A stretch of 64,000 nucleotides of DNA. Origin: a bacterium. Its GTDB lineage: Bacteria > SAR324 > XYD2-FULL-50-16. Below the pieces are notes generated by a model. The model did no database searches. It saw only the letters and a program-made list of their open reading frames with translations, and was not told the origin of the DNA. The position numbers and the translations under genes were made by a program. Positions 53,771-63,669 of the stretch are shown here, one piece after another. The stretch is from NCBI GenBank assembly GCA_018829445.1, contig JAHJTV010000018.1, positions 1 through 64,000 of the forward strand, given 5' to 3'. Numbering within the stretch: position 1 is the first letter of the stretch; every line of letters starts with the position of its first letter.

Positions 53771-55659
53771 ACGATGGATATATGGGACAATTTCTCTACG
53801 TTGATTTGGAATCCCAAACCACACAGAAATTGAATGTTCCCGGATGGTTAAAGCAAAACTATGTCGGTGGTAAAGGATTCGGGGCAAAACTGTTAAATGA
53901 TTTGACACCTCAAGGCGTTGATCCCTTAGGCCCGGATAATTTGCTGATGTTCCTGACCGGCCCCTTATGTTCAACAACAGCCCCAGCTATGCGTACTTGT
54001 GTTGTCTGCAAATCTCCTGCGACCAATACTTTTTTGGACTCATATGTAGGTGGTCGATTTGGAGCTGAAATAAAATATGCTGGGTACGACGGGATTATTA
54101 TCAGGGGAATTTCACAGGAACCGGTCTATTTGTGGATTGAGGATGAGCGTGTTGCGTTCCGATCAGCAAAAAAGATATGGGGATCGGACTCTCTTACAGC
54201 GAATGAACTGATCAAACAGGAGCTGAATAGCGAGGAGCCGACTATCGCCACTATTGGACAGGCGGGCGAGAACAAGGTTTTGTTTTCCATGATTAATTGT
54301 GAGTACAACCGTCAGGCAGGTAGAGGCGGAGCCGGAGCTATCATGGGATCGAAAAAGCTGAAAGGGGTCGCCATCAGGGGCACGAATTCAGTCAACGTTA
54401 ACCAACCGAAGCGTTTTCTGGCAGCAGTCAAACAGGCTACTGCGGAAATAAGTGCTGCTGGCGATTGCCAGGCTTTGACAGTTGCAGGAACAAGCTATTC
54501 TGTTCCCTGGTCATCTGAAGTGGGACTGTTACCTTACAAAAATCATTCCAGCCAACACGATCCGAATGTCCGCAAAATTGATGACACTGCTCAGGATAAA
54601 CATCTGTTCCTTGGCAAGTCCGCCTGCCTTGGTTGCCCCATCCGCTGTTCCCAGATGGGAGCCGTAAGAACAGGAAAATATGCACCCTTTGTTACGGATA
54701 TCGTTGAATACGAATCGGTTGCCATGCTGGGTTCTAATCTGGCGATCAGTAATATCCGTGATATAGCCTATCTAACAAAACTCTGTGATACCTTCGGCAT
54801 GGATTCAATCAGCACCGGCGGCGTTATAGCCTTCGCCTTTGAGGCCATGGAAAAAGGACTTATTAAGGCGCCGGAAGAAGTGGCATTAGAATTTGGCAGT
54901 ACGAAAGGCGCGGAATACCTGATCAGATCGATTGCTCTGCAGGAAAATGAATTGGGAAAACTCCTGGGACAAGGCGTTAAAAAAGCATCTGAGCAACTCG
55001 GTCATAACACATCTGATTACGCAGTACATGTAAAAGGGTTGGAAATTCCAGGCTGGGGTGTCCGTGGGGCACCCGGAATGGGACTGGCGTATGCAACCGC
55101 TGACCGTGGTGCGTGTCATCAAAGAGGATTTGTTATCGGGTATGAGCATGGTGGAGCCCTTTATCAGGGGAAACCTGTTAGCCCTCATGGGATTGAACAA
55201 AAAGCAGAAATTGTTGCTGGGGAACAGGATTATCTGGCCGGGCTTGATACTTTAATCAAATGCGATTTCGGGTCTTTCGGAATATCGGCACAAACCTATA
55301 TTGATCTCCTTAATTCGGCTACCGGGCAAAAATGGCCAGTCGGATTTATCGATGATCTGGGTGGACGGATTTGGAATCTGGTCCGACTTTTTAACATCCG
55401 CGAAGGTTTGGACAGAAAAAGCGATACCCTTCCAAAACGTTTAACACATCAGGTTCTTGAAGACGGTCCTCAAAAAGGACATCGAATTAAGCCGGAAGAC
55501 TTGGAGCGTATGCTGAACGAGTACTATAAAATTCGAAATTGGAATACTGAAGGGCAACCGACAACAAAATGTATAGGACTATACGGTTTAAATGAAGATC
55601 ACGAATTCAAGCTCAAAGAACAACAGATTTCTCTTGAGCAAGAAGATACAGAGACATAG
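53767..55659 (+). CDS. Aldehyde:ferredoxin oxidoreductase (tungstopterin enzyme)
   Basis: A 630-aa cytosolic enzyme that oxidises an aldehyde to its acid with reduction of ferredoxin. Family signs are GGKGFGAKLLND near the N-terminus, NRQAGRGGAGAIMGSKKLKG (about residues 181-200), the [4Fe-4S] motif CLGCPIRC (C287, C290, C294), LCDTFGMDSISTGGVI, and LDTLIKCDF with the fourth Cys. AAGGAG precedes the ATG at 53767, which overlaps the ferredoxin stop. The cofactor is tungsten (or molybdenum) bis-pterin by family. Because it follows a solute importer it may act on an aldehyde formed from the imported compound; that is inference. Confidence 0.93.
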   Translation: MNDGYMGQFLYVDLESQTTQKLNVPGWLKQNYVGGKGFGAKLLNDLTPQGVDPLGPDNLLMFLTGPLCSTTAPAMRTCVVCKSPATNTFLDSYVGGRFGAEIKYAGYDGIIIRGISQEPVYLWIEDERVAFRSAKKIWGSDSLTANELIKQELNSEEPTIATIGQAGENKVLFSMINCEYNRQAGRGGAGAIMGSKKLKGVAIRGTNSVNVNQPKRFLAAVKQATAEISAAGDCQALTVAGTSYSVPWSSEVGLLPYKNHSSQHDPNVRKIDDTAQDKHLFLGKSACLGCPIRCSQMGAVRTGKYAPFVTDIVEYESVAMLGSNLAISNIRDIAYLTKLCDTFGMDSISTGGVIAFAFEAMEKGLIKAPEEVALEFGSTKGAEYLIRSIALQENELGKLLGQGVKKASEQLGHNTSDYAVHVKGLEIPGWGVRGAPGMGLAYATADRGACHQRGFVIGYEHGGALYQGKPVSPHGIEQKAEIVAGEQDYLAGLDTLIKCDFGSFGISAQTYIDLLNSATGQKWPVGFIDDLGGRIWNLVRLFNIREGLDRKSDTLPKRLTHQVLEDGPQKGHRIKPEDLERMLNEYYKIRNWNTEGQPTTKCIGLYGLNEDHEFKLKEQQISLEQEDTET

Positions 55660-55796
55660 ATACTTTCAGCTCGGATGCAAATAAAAGCTAAACTTGCAGC
55701 TTTAAACGAAGTATCACAGTGTCATTTCGTGCTTGCAGGCTGTGTCACAATAGAAAAATCGAAGGTTTTTCCAATATAAACAGACGTCAAGTCACA

Positions 55797-55912
55797 CTTG
55801 TCATCCCGGATCCCCAGTCAGGCCGAGGATAGGCCCGATCAGAGATCCAGGTGAAATATATTGTTTGTTACCCTGGATGTCAGATCGGAGTCCGGCATGA
55901 CACAGTGCGAAC
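55797..55912. repeat. Dispersed palindromic repeat, degenerate copy
   Basis: It begins cttgtcatcccggatcccc and ends with gtccggcatgacac, inverted with respect to each other; inner parts agatccagg and ccctggat also pair. It is the same repeat family as at 47713-47797, but more decayed. Confidence 0.65.
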
Positions 55913-56005
55913 TAACTCAGCTAAGGTGCGTTTTCTGTATTATGACACAGTCTGTTGACCCGGAGTCCGGTTTTATATTTCTCCTGGATACCGGATCAAG
56001 TCTGA

Positions 56006-56161
56006 TAAGCGCTTACATAAACACATTTTGCCAAGAGCAGGGAATATGGTAGGGCGGGGTTACATCCCCGCCAGAACCTACTCAAAGGCGGCCATGTAAG
56101 GCCGCCCTACCGTTTTGAAATACTGAATTTTGTATCGAAAATCTCCTTATTTAAGCGCTTA
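56006..56161. repeat. REP-like double hairpin flanked by a 10-bp direct repeat inside a dispersed repeat
   Basis: The core at 56048-56111 has outer arms ggtagggcgg and ccgccctacc and two hairpins, ggcgggg-ttacat-ccccgcc and ggcggcc-atgtaa-ggccgcc. It is flanked by taagcgctta at 56006-56015 and 56152-56161, and outside these the dispersed repeat continues (ggatcaagtc to the left, gatcaagtcc to the right). This could mean insertion of the REP element into an older repeat. Confidence 0.7.
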
Positions 56162-56348
56162 TGGGATCAAGTCCAGCATGACAGGGTGCCGCAAGCAGCG
56201 GAGTATTAAACCCAAGTTTTCGCAATAAATGAAGCAAGTTTTTGAAGGATTTCCAAAATCTGTGCATTTATTAGAGCCAGCTATATTGTCTAGAAAACAA
56301 CTGTAAGTAACAATAAACTATTAACATTTCAAATGAAGAGGATTTCAG

Positions 56349-57995
56349 ATGGGCTCAGAAAATTATGATTATGTGGTTATTGGTGGCGGTTCAGCCGGTT
56401 GTGCAATTGCAAACCGATTAAGTGAATCAAAAGGTAACAGGGTTTTAGTCTTAGAAGCCGGCCGACCGGACTACAAATGGGACATCTTCATTCATATGCC
56501 GGCAGGACTGACCTACCCCATCGGTAATCGTTTCTATGACTGGATGTATGAAAGTGAACCCGAACCACATATGGGAAACAGAAAAATCTATCATGCCAGG
56601 GGAAAAGTGCTTGGCGGATCCAGTAGTATCAATGGTATGATCTATATTCGTGGTAATGCCATGGATTATGAAAAATGGGCAACAGAAGAGGGTATGGAAA
56701 CCTGGGATTACGCCCACTGCCTTCCATACTTCAACAAAGCTGAAACCCGGCTGGATGTGCAAAACGAATATCATGGTACAAAAGGTCCCCTGCATTTGGA
56801 AAAAGGCCCCTGCAAAAACCCATTGTTTCAGGCTTTTCTAAATGCCACTCAGCAGGCTGGTTATCCGGCAACAGATGACGTCAACGGCTTTCAGCAGGAG
56901 GGGTTTGGTACCTTTGACCGCAACATCAAGAACGGGCGACGTTATAGTGCCGCCAGAGCATATCTGCACCCGGTTTTGGGACGATCCAACCTGACATTAA
57001 AATGCCGAGCGCAGATCACCAAAATTTTATTTGAAGGCAAAAAAGCTGTTGGTGTTGAATATGTAAAAGGTAGAAAAACACATCAGGCAAAAGCAGGTGA
57101 GGTCATCTGTTGTGCAGGTGCCATCAATTCTCCGCAACTGTTACAACTGTCAGGTGTGGGAGATGCAAATCATCTGAATAATCTTGGGATCAAGGTTGTT
57201 CATGATCTGCCCGGTGTTGGAGAAAACTTGCAGGATCATCTGGAGGTTTATGTTCAATATGCCTGCAAAAAGCCCGTTTCCGAATACCCGGCACTAAAAT
57301 GGTACAACAAACCTCTGGTCGGATACAAATGGTTGTTCCATCGCTCTGGAGCGGCTGCCACAAACCATTTTGAGGCGGGTGGTTTTATTCGTTCCAGCGA
57401 TCGGGATAAGTACCCGAATGTTCAATATCACTTTCTCCCCGTGGCCATTAGATATGACGGGACAACAAATGATATCGGACACGGTTATCAGGTTCATGTA
57501 GGACCGAATACATCAGATGCCAGGGGAACAATTAAGATTAAATCATCTGATCCTTTTCAAAAACCTGAGATCAAATTCAACTACCTTGCCACTGAAAACG
57601 ACCGACTGGAATGGCTGGAACTGATTCGAATTACCAGGGATATCATGAACCAGCCGGCTTTTGATGAGTTTAATGGAGGTGAAGTTTCACCAGGCCGGGG
57701 CGTGAAAACCGACGAAGAAATACTGGAGTGGGTGGGAAAAGATGCTGAAACAGCATTGCACCCTTCCTGTACCTGCAAAATGGGTAAAGATGCTAAAGCT
57801 GTCGTCGACCCCCTCAGTTTGGAAGTATACGGAACTGAAAACCTGCGTGTTATCGATGCTTCCGTTATGCCCTATATATCCAATGGAAATATTTATGCAC
57901 CAACCATGATGATTGCAGAAAAAGCAGCAGATATGATCCTGGGAAATACACCACTGTCCCCTTCGGATGCTCCTTTTTATAAACATGGCTCCTAA
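56349..57995 (+). CDS. GMC-family FAD oxidoreductase (choline dehydrogenase-like)
   Basis: A 548-aa flavoenzyme. The N-terminal FAD motif is [20 protein letters not shown] with VLEAGRPD; the GMC signatures [20 protein letters not shown] and [17 protein letters not shown] follow. The C-terminus has HPSCTCKMG, with the catalytic His region, and [20 protein letters not shown]. It should oxidise an alcohol to an aldehyde, passing electrons to a quinone or other acceptor. Its position near an aldehyde oxidoreductase and the Liv-type importer suggests an alcohol-aldehyde-acid route, but a repeat-filled gap of about 700 bp separates them, so co-regulation is uncertain. Confidence 0.92.
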   Translation: MGSENYDYVVIGGGSAGCAIANRLSESKGNRVLVLEAGRPDYKWDIFIHMPAGLTYPIGNRFYDWMYESEPEPHMGNRKIYHARGKVLGGSSSINGMIYIRGNAMDYEKWATEEGMETWDYAHCLPYFNKAETRLDVQNEYHGTKGPLHLEKGPCKNPLFQAFLNATQQAGYPATDDVNGFQQEGFGTFDRNIKNGRRYSAARAYLHPVLGRSNLTLKCRAQITKILFEGKKAVGVEYVKGRKTHQAKAGEVICCAGAINSPQLLQLSGVGDANHLNNLGIKVVHDLPGVGENLQDHLEVYVQYACKKPVSEYPALKWYNKPLVGYKWLFHRSGAAATNHFEAGGFIRSSDRDKYPNVQYHFLPVAIRYDGTTNDIGHGYQVHVGPNTSDARGTIKIKSSDPFQKPEIKFNYLATENDRLEWLELIRITRDIMNQPAFDEFNGGEVSPGRGVKTDEEILEWVGKDAETALHPSCTCKMGKDAKAVVDPLSLEVYGTENLRVIDASVMPYISNGNIYAPTMMIAEKAADMILGNTPLSPSDAPFYKHGS

Positions 57996-58005
57996 GAAAT
58001 GCACC

Positions 58006-58429
58006 CTTGGTGACGTTTGAAACGGTTTCTTCTCCTTGATTGGCGATTGTTGGGTTCAGGCGGCATTATTACGGTATTTTCAAGTTCAATGGAAAATGGC
58101 TGTTCATCTTGATAATGCTCTCGAGCTTCAGAGATCAATAATTTGAGCAAAATCAGCGTAAATTCACCAATCTCTTTTTTTATTGGCATTTGATGTTGGG
58201 TTGCCATGAATACCCATGTGATGGAGCTTTTAGGCTGTGCATTTAGGCATGCCTCAATGTCTCGCAGTCCATTACGATAGGTTAATTGGGAAAATGATAT
58301 ACACAGAAACTGATCCCAACAGCTGAATTTGTGAGTGTTATGATCTCTTTTATATTTTTTTACCAAGCCATACCGGCGTTTTGGTGCATGACTCACAATC
58401 TGAGTAAAGACCGTACTTCCTGAAGACAT
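58006..58429 (-). pseudogene. Decayed IS4-family transposase N-terminal fragment (DUF4372)
   Basis: The minus strand starts MSSGSTVFTQIVSHAPKRRY and continues SCWDQFLCISFSQLTYRNGL, RDIEACLNAQ, the conserved N-terminal domain of this IS4 subgroup. After that the frame is lost: the expected KKRDW-x-IYADFAQI reads in another phase and meets stops, and phase changes again before SEAREHYQDEQPFSIELENT. The catalytic domain is gone. The end overlaps the 3' boundary of the GMC gene. Confidence 0.82.
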
Positions 58430-58640
58430 CGTTTTTCGAGTCCAAATAAAAAAACGATCACATTCTAAGGAAAATTCAAGTCCGTACGCGGCAAAACTCC
58501 GGTTTAAGTCAATAAAAATAAGCCATTATAACTGGTGGCTTTCTAAACGATTGGACAGTAGTGAGATTTCAATTCAAAAAATCATCATGATGTTAACTGG
58601 TTACCGATCTGAATCACGAGGGAGCCTAATGTAAGATTGT

Positions 58641-59516
58641 TCACCCCTGCACAAAATCTTTAGGAGGCACTCCATAGTAGCGTTTAAACTCACGACTGAA
58701 CTGGCTTACGCTCTCGTATCCGACCCTTCTTGCTGCCTCATTAACCCTTAGACCATTTTCTGTAATAAATGATCGCGCCTTATCTAAGCGTACCTTTTTT
58801 ATATACTGGATAGGAGAGGATGATGTGACATCCTTAAAGATATGATGAAAAGAAGACACACTCATATTAACAATTTTGGCAAGGCTATCTACGTTAATTG
58901 ATTGATCGTAATTTCCATGGATTTCTTTGAGCGCCATCTCGACCTTAGAGAGGTTGGTATTACGCATGGTCAGGGCATATAATGGTGCTGCTTTTTCACC
59001 TTTTAGAATCTGAAAAATCAGCTCTCTTAAAACTCCATCGCCCAAAATATCAGTTTCGACAGGGTTTTGTAACAGCTTCACCAACCTAAAGATAATATCC
59101 ATAAGTTCAGGGCTTAATTCAGAGGTATAGAGTCCACTATCTTTTTCATTGACGTTAAATTTATTGAAGTCGATTGAATCGCCCATTAGATGAATGATGT
59201 TAAGTAACATCGGAATATCTAAGTTAACAGTGAGCCCGAGCAGCGGTTTCCCTTCCTCAATAAAGGGCTCACACTCCAAGGGAAGCGGCACGGCAACCAC
59301 GAGGTAATTTCTCTGGTTGTACTCATAGACGCTATTCTCAGCATATATTTTTTTCTTACCTTGTAGGATAAATATAATCCCCTGACTATATAAATAAGGA
59401 GCCCTGCCTTGGGGGTTGCTATCCTTAAACACACCCACCTGAGAAAGTGGGGTCTGGTTATACCCCTCCTTAGTTGCCAGTTTTTCCACTAATTGAATGA
59501 TATGCTGCATCCTCAT
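58641..59516 (-). CDS. AraC-family transcriptional regulator
   Basis: A 291-aa regulator. The N-terminal AraC-type ligand-binding domain (about residues 10-160, with RNYLVVAVPLPLECEPFIEE) is the kind found beside oxidoreductase genes. The C-terminal double HTH (about 195-290) has SLAKIVNMSVSSFHHIFKDV, SSSPIQYIKKVRLDKARSFI and VGYESVSQFSREFKRYYGVP. It is divergent from the SDR fragment and aldo/keto reductase to its right, which are its likely targets. The ligand is unknown. Confidence 0.93.
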   Translation of the reverse strand: MRMQHIIQLVEKLATKEGYNQTPLSQVGVFKDSNPQGRAPYLYSQGIIFILQGKKKIYAENSVYEYNQRNYLVVAVPLPLECEPFIEEGKPLLGLTVNLDIPMLLNIIHLMGDSIDFNKFNVNEKDSGLYTSELSPELMDIIFRLVKLLQNPVETDILGDGVLRELIFQILKGEKAAPLYALTMRNTNLSKVEMALKEIHGNYDQSINVDSLAKIVNMSVSSFHHIFKDVTSSSPIQYIKKVRLDKARSFITENGLRVNEAARRVGYESVSQFSREFKRYYGVPPKDFVQG

Positions 59517-59691
59517 ACTCCAAATTGAATTTTGGCCAGTGTAGCAAAAAATATTTCAATTGTATGCCTAAAGTTTCAAGAAAAGCAGAAATAGGCATGT
59601 AAAATGGAGAATTATGTATTCAAAAATAGTCTTAAATCTACTTATTATTAAACCGAACAATTGAAGAAACCAACAACTAACAGGAGCCCAG

Positions 59692-59988
59692 ATGTCAAAT
59701 CAAATCAAAACTCTTCATATCCAATCTGTGCTTAAAAGGCACAGATTGGATATGACCGGCAAGGTGGTTGCCATCACAGGTATAACCAGCGGTACTGGCT
59801 TTATTACAGCAAGAGAAATTGAGGAAAAAGGCGCTCAAGTTATCCTGCTGAACCGCAAAAGTGAGCACTTAAATGCAGCGTTTAACGATCTAAAAACAGC
59901 GGCTCCTGAAGGCAAGTTTGAAGCAATCACTTGTGATCTCCAGAGCTTTATTAACGTGAATGCTGCTATTGAAAACAACTGTCGGTGA
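59692..59988 (+). pseudogene. Short-chain dehydrogenase, N-terminal fragment
   Basis: A 98-aa frame that begins like an SDR (retinol dehydrogenase type). The Rossmann glycine motif is in VVAITGITSGTGFITAREIE, followed by EKGAQVILLNRKSEHLNAAF and EAITCDLQSFINVNAAIEN. It then stops abruptly (NCR-stop) before the catalytic Tyr-x-x-x-Lys, so about two thirds of the enzyme is missing. It sits where an intact SDR would be expected between an AraC regulator and an aldo/keto reductase. Confidence 0.75.
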
Positions 59989-60010
59989 GTTTAGTCTCTA
60001 ATTCTGTGTT

Positions 60011-60036
60011 AAGCCCCAAAGTATACCAAGGGGCTT
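60011..60036 (+). terminator. Hairpin after the SDR fragment
   Basis: A 7-bp stem, aagcccc (60011-60017) and ggggctt (60030-60036), with a 12-nt loop. It lies 23 bp after the SDR fragment stop. There is no long T-run. Confidence 0.5.
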
Positions 60037-60071
60037 ATCCATCTTCATCACAAAGATTTTTCAGCCCATAA

Positions 60072-60233
60072 CTCCTCTTTGATCATGTAACCAGGGAGGT
60101 AGTTGAAATTTTTAAATTTTTAAAGGAGGAAAGGCTTATTGAAAAAAAAGGAACATTAATTCAGATGATTACTTCAACCGGTTGTCCCAGTTTTTCTGGA
60201 ACAATTAGTATTCAATTCATTTCAAACTCATAA
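60072..60233 (+). pseudogene. Relic of a Crp/Fnr-type HTH domain
   Basis: In one frame the sequence reads LLFDHVTREVVEIFKFLKEE, then RLIEKKGTLIQMITSTG. It resembles the recognition helix and wing of Crp/Fnr regulators (x-TREVVSR-x-x-x-LEEEGLI-x-KKG). The start and the sensor domain are absent and a stop precedes it. Call made from motif resemblance only. Confidence 0.45.
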
Positions 60234-60245
60234 CAAGGAAATAGC

Positions 60246-61208
60246 ATGGACACTCGAATTCTAGGTCGACAGGGGTTAGAAGTCTCAGCAATCGGACTTG
60301 GCTGCATGGGCATGTCGGACTTTTACGGTCACAAGCGTCCTGAAGACGTTGATGCCACATTTCTCGCAGCCATTGAACAAGGTGTCACATTTTGGGATAC
60401 TGCCGAAATGTACGGTCCATATACCAACGAGCAACTGCTGGGCGACCGCATAAAAGCGCTGGGCATTGATCGAAAAGCGCTCACGCTGGCCACAAAATTT
60501 GGTGTGATGAGAAACAATGATGGCGATTGGCTAGGGTTTGATAGTTCGCCAGAACAAATCCGGAAATCCTGCGAAGGCAGTTTAAAACGTTTACAGACTG
60601 ATACTATCGACTTGTACTACCAGCACCGTGTCGACCCCGACGTGCCCATCGAAGACGTTGTCGGCACCCTTACCGAGTTAGTGCAAGAAGGAAAGATCCG
60701 TTACATAGGATTATCTGAAGCCGGCGAAGACATCATTCGTAGAGCCCACAGCGTTCATCCCATCACGGCATTGCAAAGCGAATACTCATTGTGGTCTCGA
60801 GATCTGGACGAACACATAATTCCCACTCTGAATGAACTGGGCATTGGTTTGGTCGCTTATAGTCCACTCGGCAGAGGGTTCTTAACCGGATCTATTCAGT
60901 CCCGAAGTGATTTAGCCAAAGACGATTGGCGTTTGACCAACCCTCGTTTCTCCGAAGAAAATTTTGCCAGTAATTTGGTATTAGTCACCGCGGTCAAAGC
61001 CATGGCTGAACAAAAACAGTGCACACCCGCACAAATTGCGTTGGCTTGGATTTCCAGCAAAGGTTTTGTGCCGATTCCGGGAACAAGAAAACCGACTCGA
61101 TTAAGGGAAAACGCCGAATCACAACTCCTTCAACTGACACCAGAAGATAATGATTGGTTAGAACAGAAGATCCCAACAGATCAAGTGAAAGGTGAACGCT
61201 ACGCTTAA
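60246..61208 (+). CDS. Aldo/keto reductase
   Basis: A 320-aa NADP(H)-dependent (beta/alpha)8-barrel enzyme. The catalytic tetrad is visible: D51 and Y56 in FWDTAEMYGP, K84 in LATKFGVM, H127 in LYYQHRVDPD. IGLGCMGMSDFYG and the NADPH segment VPIPGTRKPTRLRENAESQL are typical of the AKR subgroup often paired with AraC regulators. It reduces aldehydes or ketones; the substrate is unknown. The ATG has AAGGAA upstream, and a long hairpin follows the gene. Confidence 0.93.
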   Translation: MDTRILGRQGLEVSAIGLGCMGMSDFYGHKRPEDVDATFLAAIEQGVTFWDTAEMYGPYTNEQLLGDRIKALGIDRKALTLATKFGVMRNNDGDWLGFDSSPEQIRKSCEGSLKRLQTDTIDLYYQHRVDPDVPIEDVVGTLTELVQEGKIRYIGLSEAGEDIIRRAHSVHPITALQSEYSLWSRDLDEHIIPTLNELGIGLVAYSPLGRGFLTGSIQSRSDLAKDDWRLTNPRFSEENFASNLVLVTAVKAMAEQKQCTPAQIALAWISSKGFVPIPGTRKPTRLRENAESQLLQLTPEDNDWLEQKIPTDQVKGERYA

Positions 61209-61215
61209 TGTTCAA

Positions 61216-61262
61216 TTTATTTTCGCTCGTCTTATTTGGCTTTTTAGATGAGTGAAAATAAA
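61216..61262 (+). terminator. Terminator of the aldo/keto reductase gene
   Basis: A 16-bp stem with two G-U pairs, left arm 61216-61231 and right arm 61247-61262, and a 15-nt loop. It starts 8 bp after the stop codon. Confidence 0.68.
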
Positions 61263-61448
61263 CATAATACTACCTGCGTAAACGCTACAGTAGGGCAACA
61301 CACCAATTTCAGAAGTTCCACCATGAGTTTCATGGACAATCCGGGTATTTAGGATTTTTTATTTGCGGACAAGGATTCGCAAAAGGAATCACCGATGGGC
61401 TCTTAAGTTTTGCTCCAAGTCAGATAACAGAAAAGCAGACCTTTAATT

Positions 61449-62165
61449 TTGACATTTTCCTGTTTTTCCAAAAAGAGCTTGACCATCAGGCACTATTCTC
61501 AGAATCCATTACAAATTCTACATGAGGAAACTGCCAAAAAACTCAAGAAATTGGGAGTTGAGGTACTGGCAGTCAAGTGTGACATGCTCTCCATTGATGA
61601 TATTGGAAATCTGGTTGATGTTACGGTTAAAACATTTGGTACAATTGATGTTCTGTTTAACAATGCGGGAATCACCTGGGGAGCCCCCACCTTGGATTTT
61701 CCATTGGATAAATGGCAAAAGGTCTTTGATATAAACGTGAAAGGGCTTTGGGCCCTTACACAGAAAACAGCCAACATTATGAAAGAAAACAGTGGAGGAA
61801 AAATCATCAATATTTCTTCAGTAATAGCCAACAGGGGGACACCTGAATTCAGTCATCCGGCTGTTGCCTATAATTCATCCAAAGCGGCCGTTGAAACGTT
61901 GACAAAAAACCTGGCGATTAAACTGGCTGATCACAATATTACTGTCAATGCAATTTCCCCGGGATTTTTCAGGACCGATATGATGGAGTGGGTATTTGAT
62001 GAAAAGAATAAGGGCGCATTGGATTTTACCTTGGCTACCATCCCTGCAAAAAGAATAGCTGGTGAGGATGATATAAAAGGACTGGCGGTTTTTCTGGCTT
62101 CAAAAGGATCAGACTATCTAACAGGGGCGATTATTCCTTTGGACGGAGGAATGTCTGCCCAGTAA
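61449..62165 (+). pseudogene. Short-chain dehydrogenase lacking its N-terminal nucleotide-binding motif
   Basis: From about 61507 the sequence is a normal SDR: HEETAKKLKKLGVEVLAVKC, VLFNNAGITWG, the active site SSVIANRG plus YNSSKAAVETLTKNLA, and the C-terminal GDD-type end YLTGAIIPLDGGMSAQ. The first 15-20 residues of the frame (MTFSCFSKKSLTIRHYS) are unrelated, and the TGxxxGxG Rossmann loop of the first 40 residues is missing. The gene therefore looks 5'-truncated by a deletion near 61500. The protein, if made, should not bind NAD(P) normally. Confidence 0.75.
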
Positions 62166-62322
62166 AGAGCAGGCGTTGGACAAGTGATATTAACTGGAGA
62201 TTGTTTTTACAGCCGGGATTCGTCTGAGGATTCCGGTATTTATCTGGCAGTTGAATGTGATTTGGATTGGATAATATAAAACTGTCTTTTCAGAACCTGA
62301 AAATCTAATAAGGGAGGTGTTT

Positions 62323-63669
62323 ATGGCTTTGGGAAAATATGCAGTGGATTATGAACAGCGGGTAGACTATCCCCATCTTCGTAAAGAGCGGCTCGATAAG
62401 GCGAAAGAGCAGTTGAACAAGTCCGGTGCCGGAGCAATTATTACCTGGGACGAGGCCAATATCCGCTACCTGACGTCCTACTATGTGACGACACCCATGC
62501 GCCCGGCAGAGACACAGTTTGCCTTTCTGCCCCGCAATGGAGAGCCGATTCTCTTCGGCGGCGGAACGCCTTCGGAAGCAGAGCGTCGCATGCCCTGGAT
62601 GAAGGGGCGGGTTCGTCCGGGATTTCCACCTTTTAAAGTGATCTCAGATAACGAAGATCATATTGCTGTTCTGATCACGGTGGACACGATCGCTAAGGCA
62701 TTGGCCGAGCACGGTCTGGAAAAAGAACCCCTCGCCATTGAAGGAACGGTCTGCGGCGTGATTTTGGAGCGGGCATTCAAAAAGGCCGGAATCGAGGTTA
62801 TACATGAGAAGCCGATTTTAGATGCGGCCCGTGTCATCAAGACACAGGATGAAATTGAGTTGATGCGCATAACCTGTCAGAACTCAGAATCAGCCTTTGC
62901 AGCCATCGTTGACGCCATCAAACCGGGGGTCCGGGAATGCGATCTGGTGGGGATAGGCATCAAGGCTTTGTACCAGGAAGGAGCCGATCACACCGAAGAT
63001 CTGGTTTGCTGTCCCCGGTACAACACCAACCCTTACGGTTGGTCATTCACGGATAAGCCCCTGCGTCCCGGGGACCTGGTCTATATTGATGTAGACGGAA
63101 ATTCCTACCAGGGTTACAAGTCCTGTGTATATCGAACCTTTTGTGTCGGCAAGGCAACTCAGGAGCAGAAGGATCTGTACCAGGAGTGTTATGAGATGCT
63201 CTATGGTGCGATCAGCGTGATCAAAGAAGGGGCAACAAACCATGATGTTGCATCAAAATGGCCGGATTCACCAGCGTATTGGGGATATAGTGACTGGGCC
63301 GAGGTGATGCCCTATGCGGTAGGTCATGGTCTGGGTCTGACCCTGCATGATCCTCCCGGTATCAGTGCCTATATGATGGCCATGGGCATACCGCCAACGG
63401 AACTGAAAGAAGGGATGGTGATAGCACTGGAGACGTATGCCGGGCATAAGGGCGGCAAGCATGGTGTTCGTCTGGAGGAGGAGTTCCCTGATGGCTTATT
63501 TGTGGTAAGTGAGGGAACTCGGACACGGATCTGGTCAAGGTTCCCATCGAAGTCCCAACCTCCGATATCAAACATGTGGACCTACCGCGGTTTCTGCTGG
63601 AGGCGGATCATTTTGTCAACCTGCCGATTTTCAAGTCTCATGCCAGCATGGTGTTCAGTTGTGCCTTGA
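62323..63669 (+). CDS. M24-family peptidase-like protein (Xaa-Pro aminopeptidase/creatinase fold), C-terminus replaced
   Basis: A 448-codon frame with ATG at 62323 behind GGGAGG. The N-terminal creatinase domain (ANIRYLTSYYVTTPMRPAET) and the pita-bread domain are clear: PYAVGHGLGLTLHDPPGI (His ligand), EGMVIALETYAG and GVRLEEE (Glu ligands). One usual Asp ligand is replaced by Cys (QGYKSCVYRTFC), so it belongs to a variant subfamily and may not be a peptidase. Normal similarity ends near FVVSE (about 63512). The last 50 residues are an out-of-frame reading of a DUF362 gene, so the true C-terminus is lost. Confidence 0.8.
   Translation: MALGKYAVDYEQRVDYPHLRKERLDKAKEQLNKSGAGAIITWDEANIRYLTSYYVTTPMRPAETQFAFLPRNGEPILFGGGTPSEAERRMPWMKGRVRPGFPPFKVISDNEDHIAVLITVDTIAKALAEHGLEKEPLAIEGTVCGVILERAFKKAGIEVIHEKPILDAARVIKTQDEIELMRITCQNSESAFAAIVDAIKPGVRECDLVGIGIKALYQEGADHTEDLVCCPRYNTNPYGWSFTDKPLRPGDLVYIDVDGNSYQGYKSCVYRTFCVGKATQEQKDLYQECYEMLYGAISVIKEGATNHDVASKWPDSPAYWGYSDWAEVMPYAVGHGLGLTLHDPPGISAYMMAMGIPPTELKEGMVIALETYAGHKGGKHGVRLEEEFPDGLFVVSEGTRTRIWSRFPSKSQPPISNMWTYRGFCWRRIILSTCRFSSLMPAWCSVVP

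Noticed and set aside
62323-63669. Identity of the M24 protein as the DMSP lyase DddP
   Set aside because: The fold is the same, but metal-site residues differ (Cys in place of an Asp) and M24 subfamilies cannot be separated by eye.
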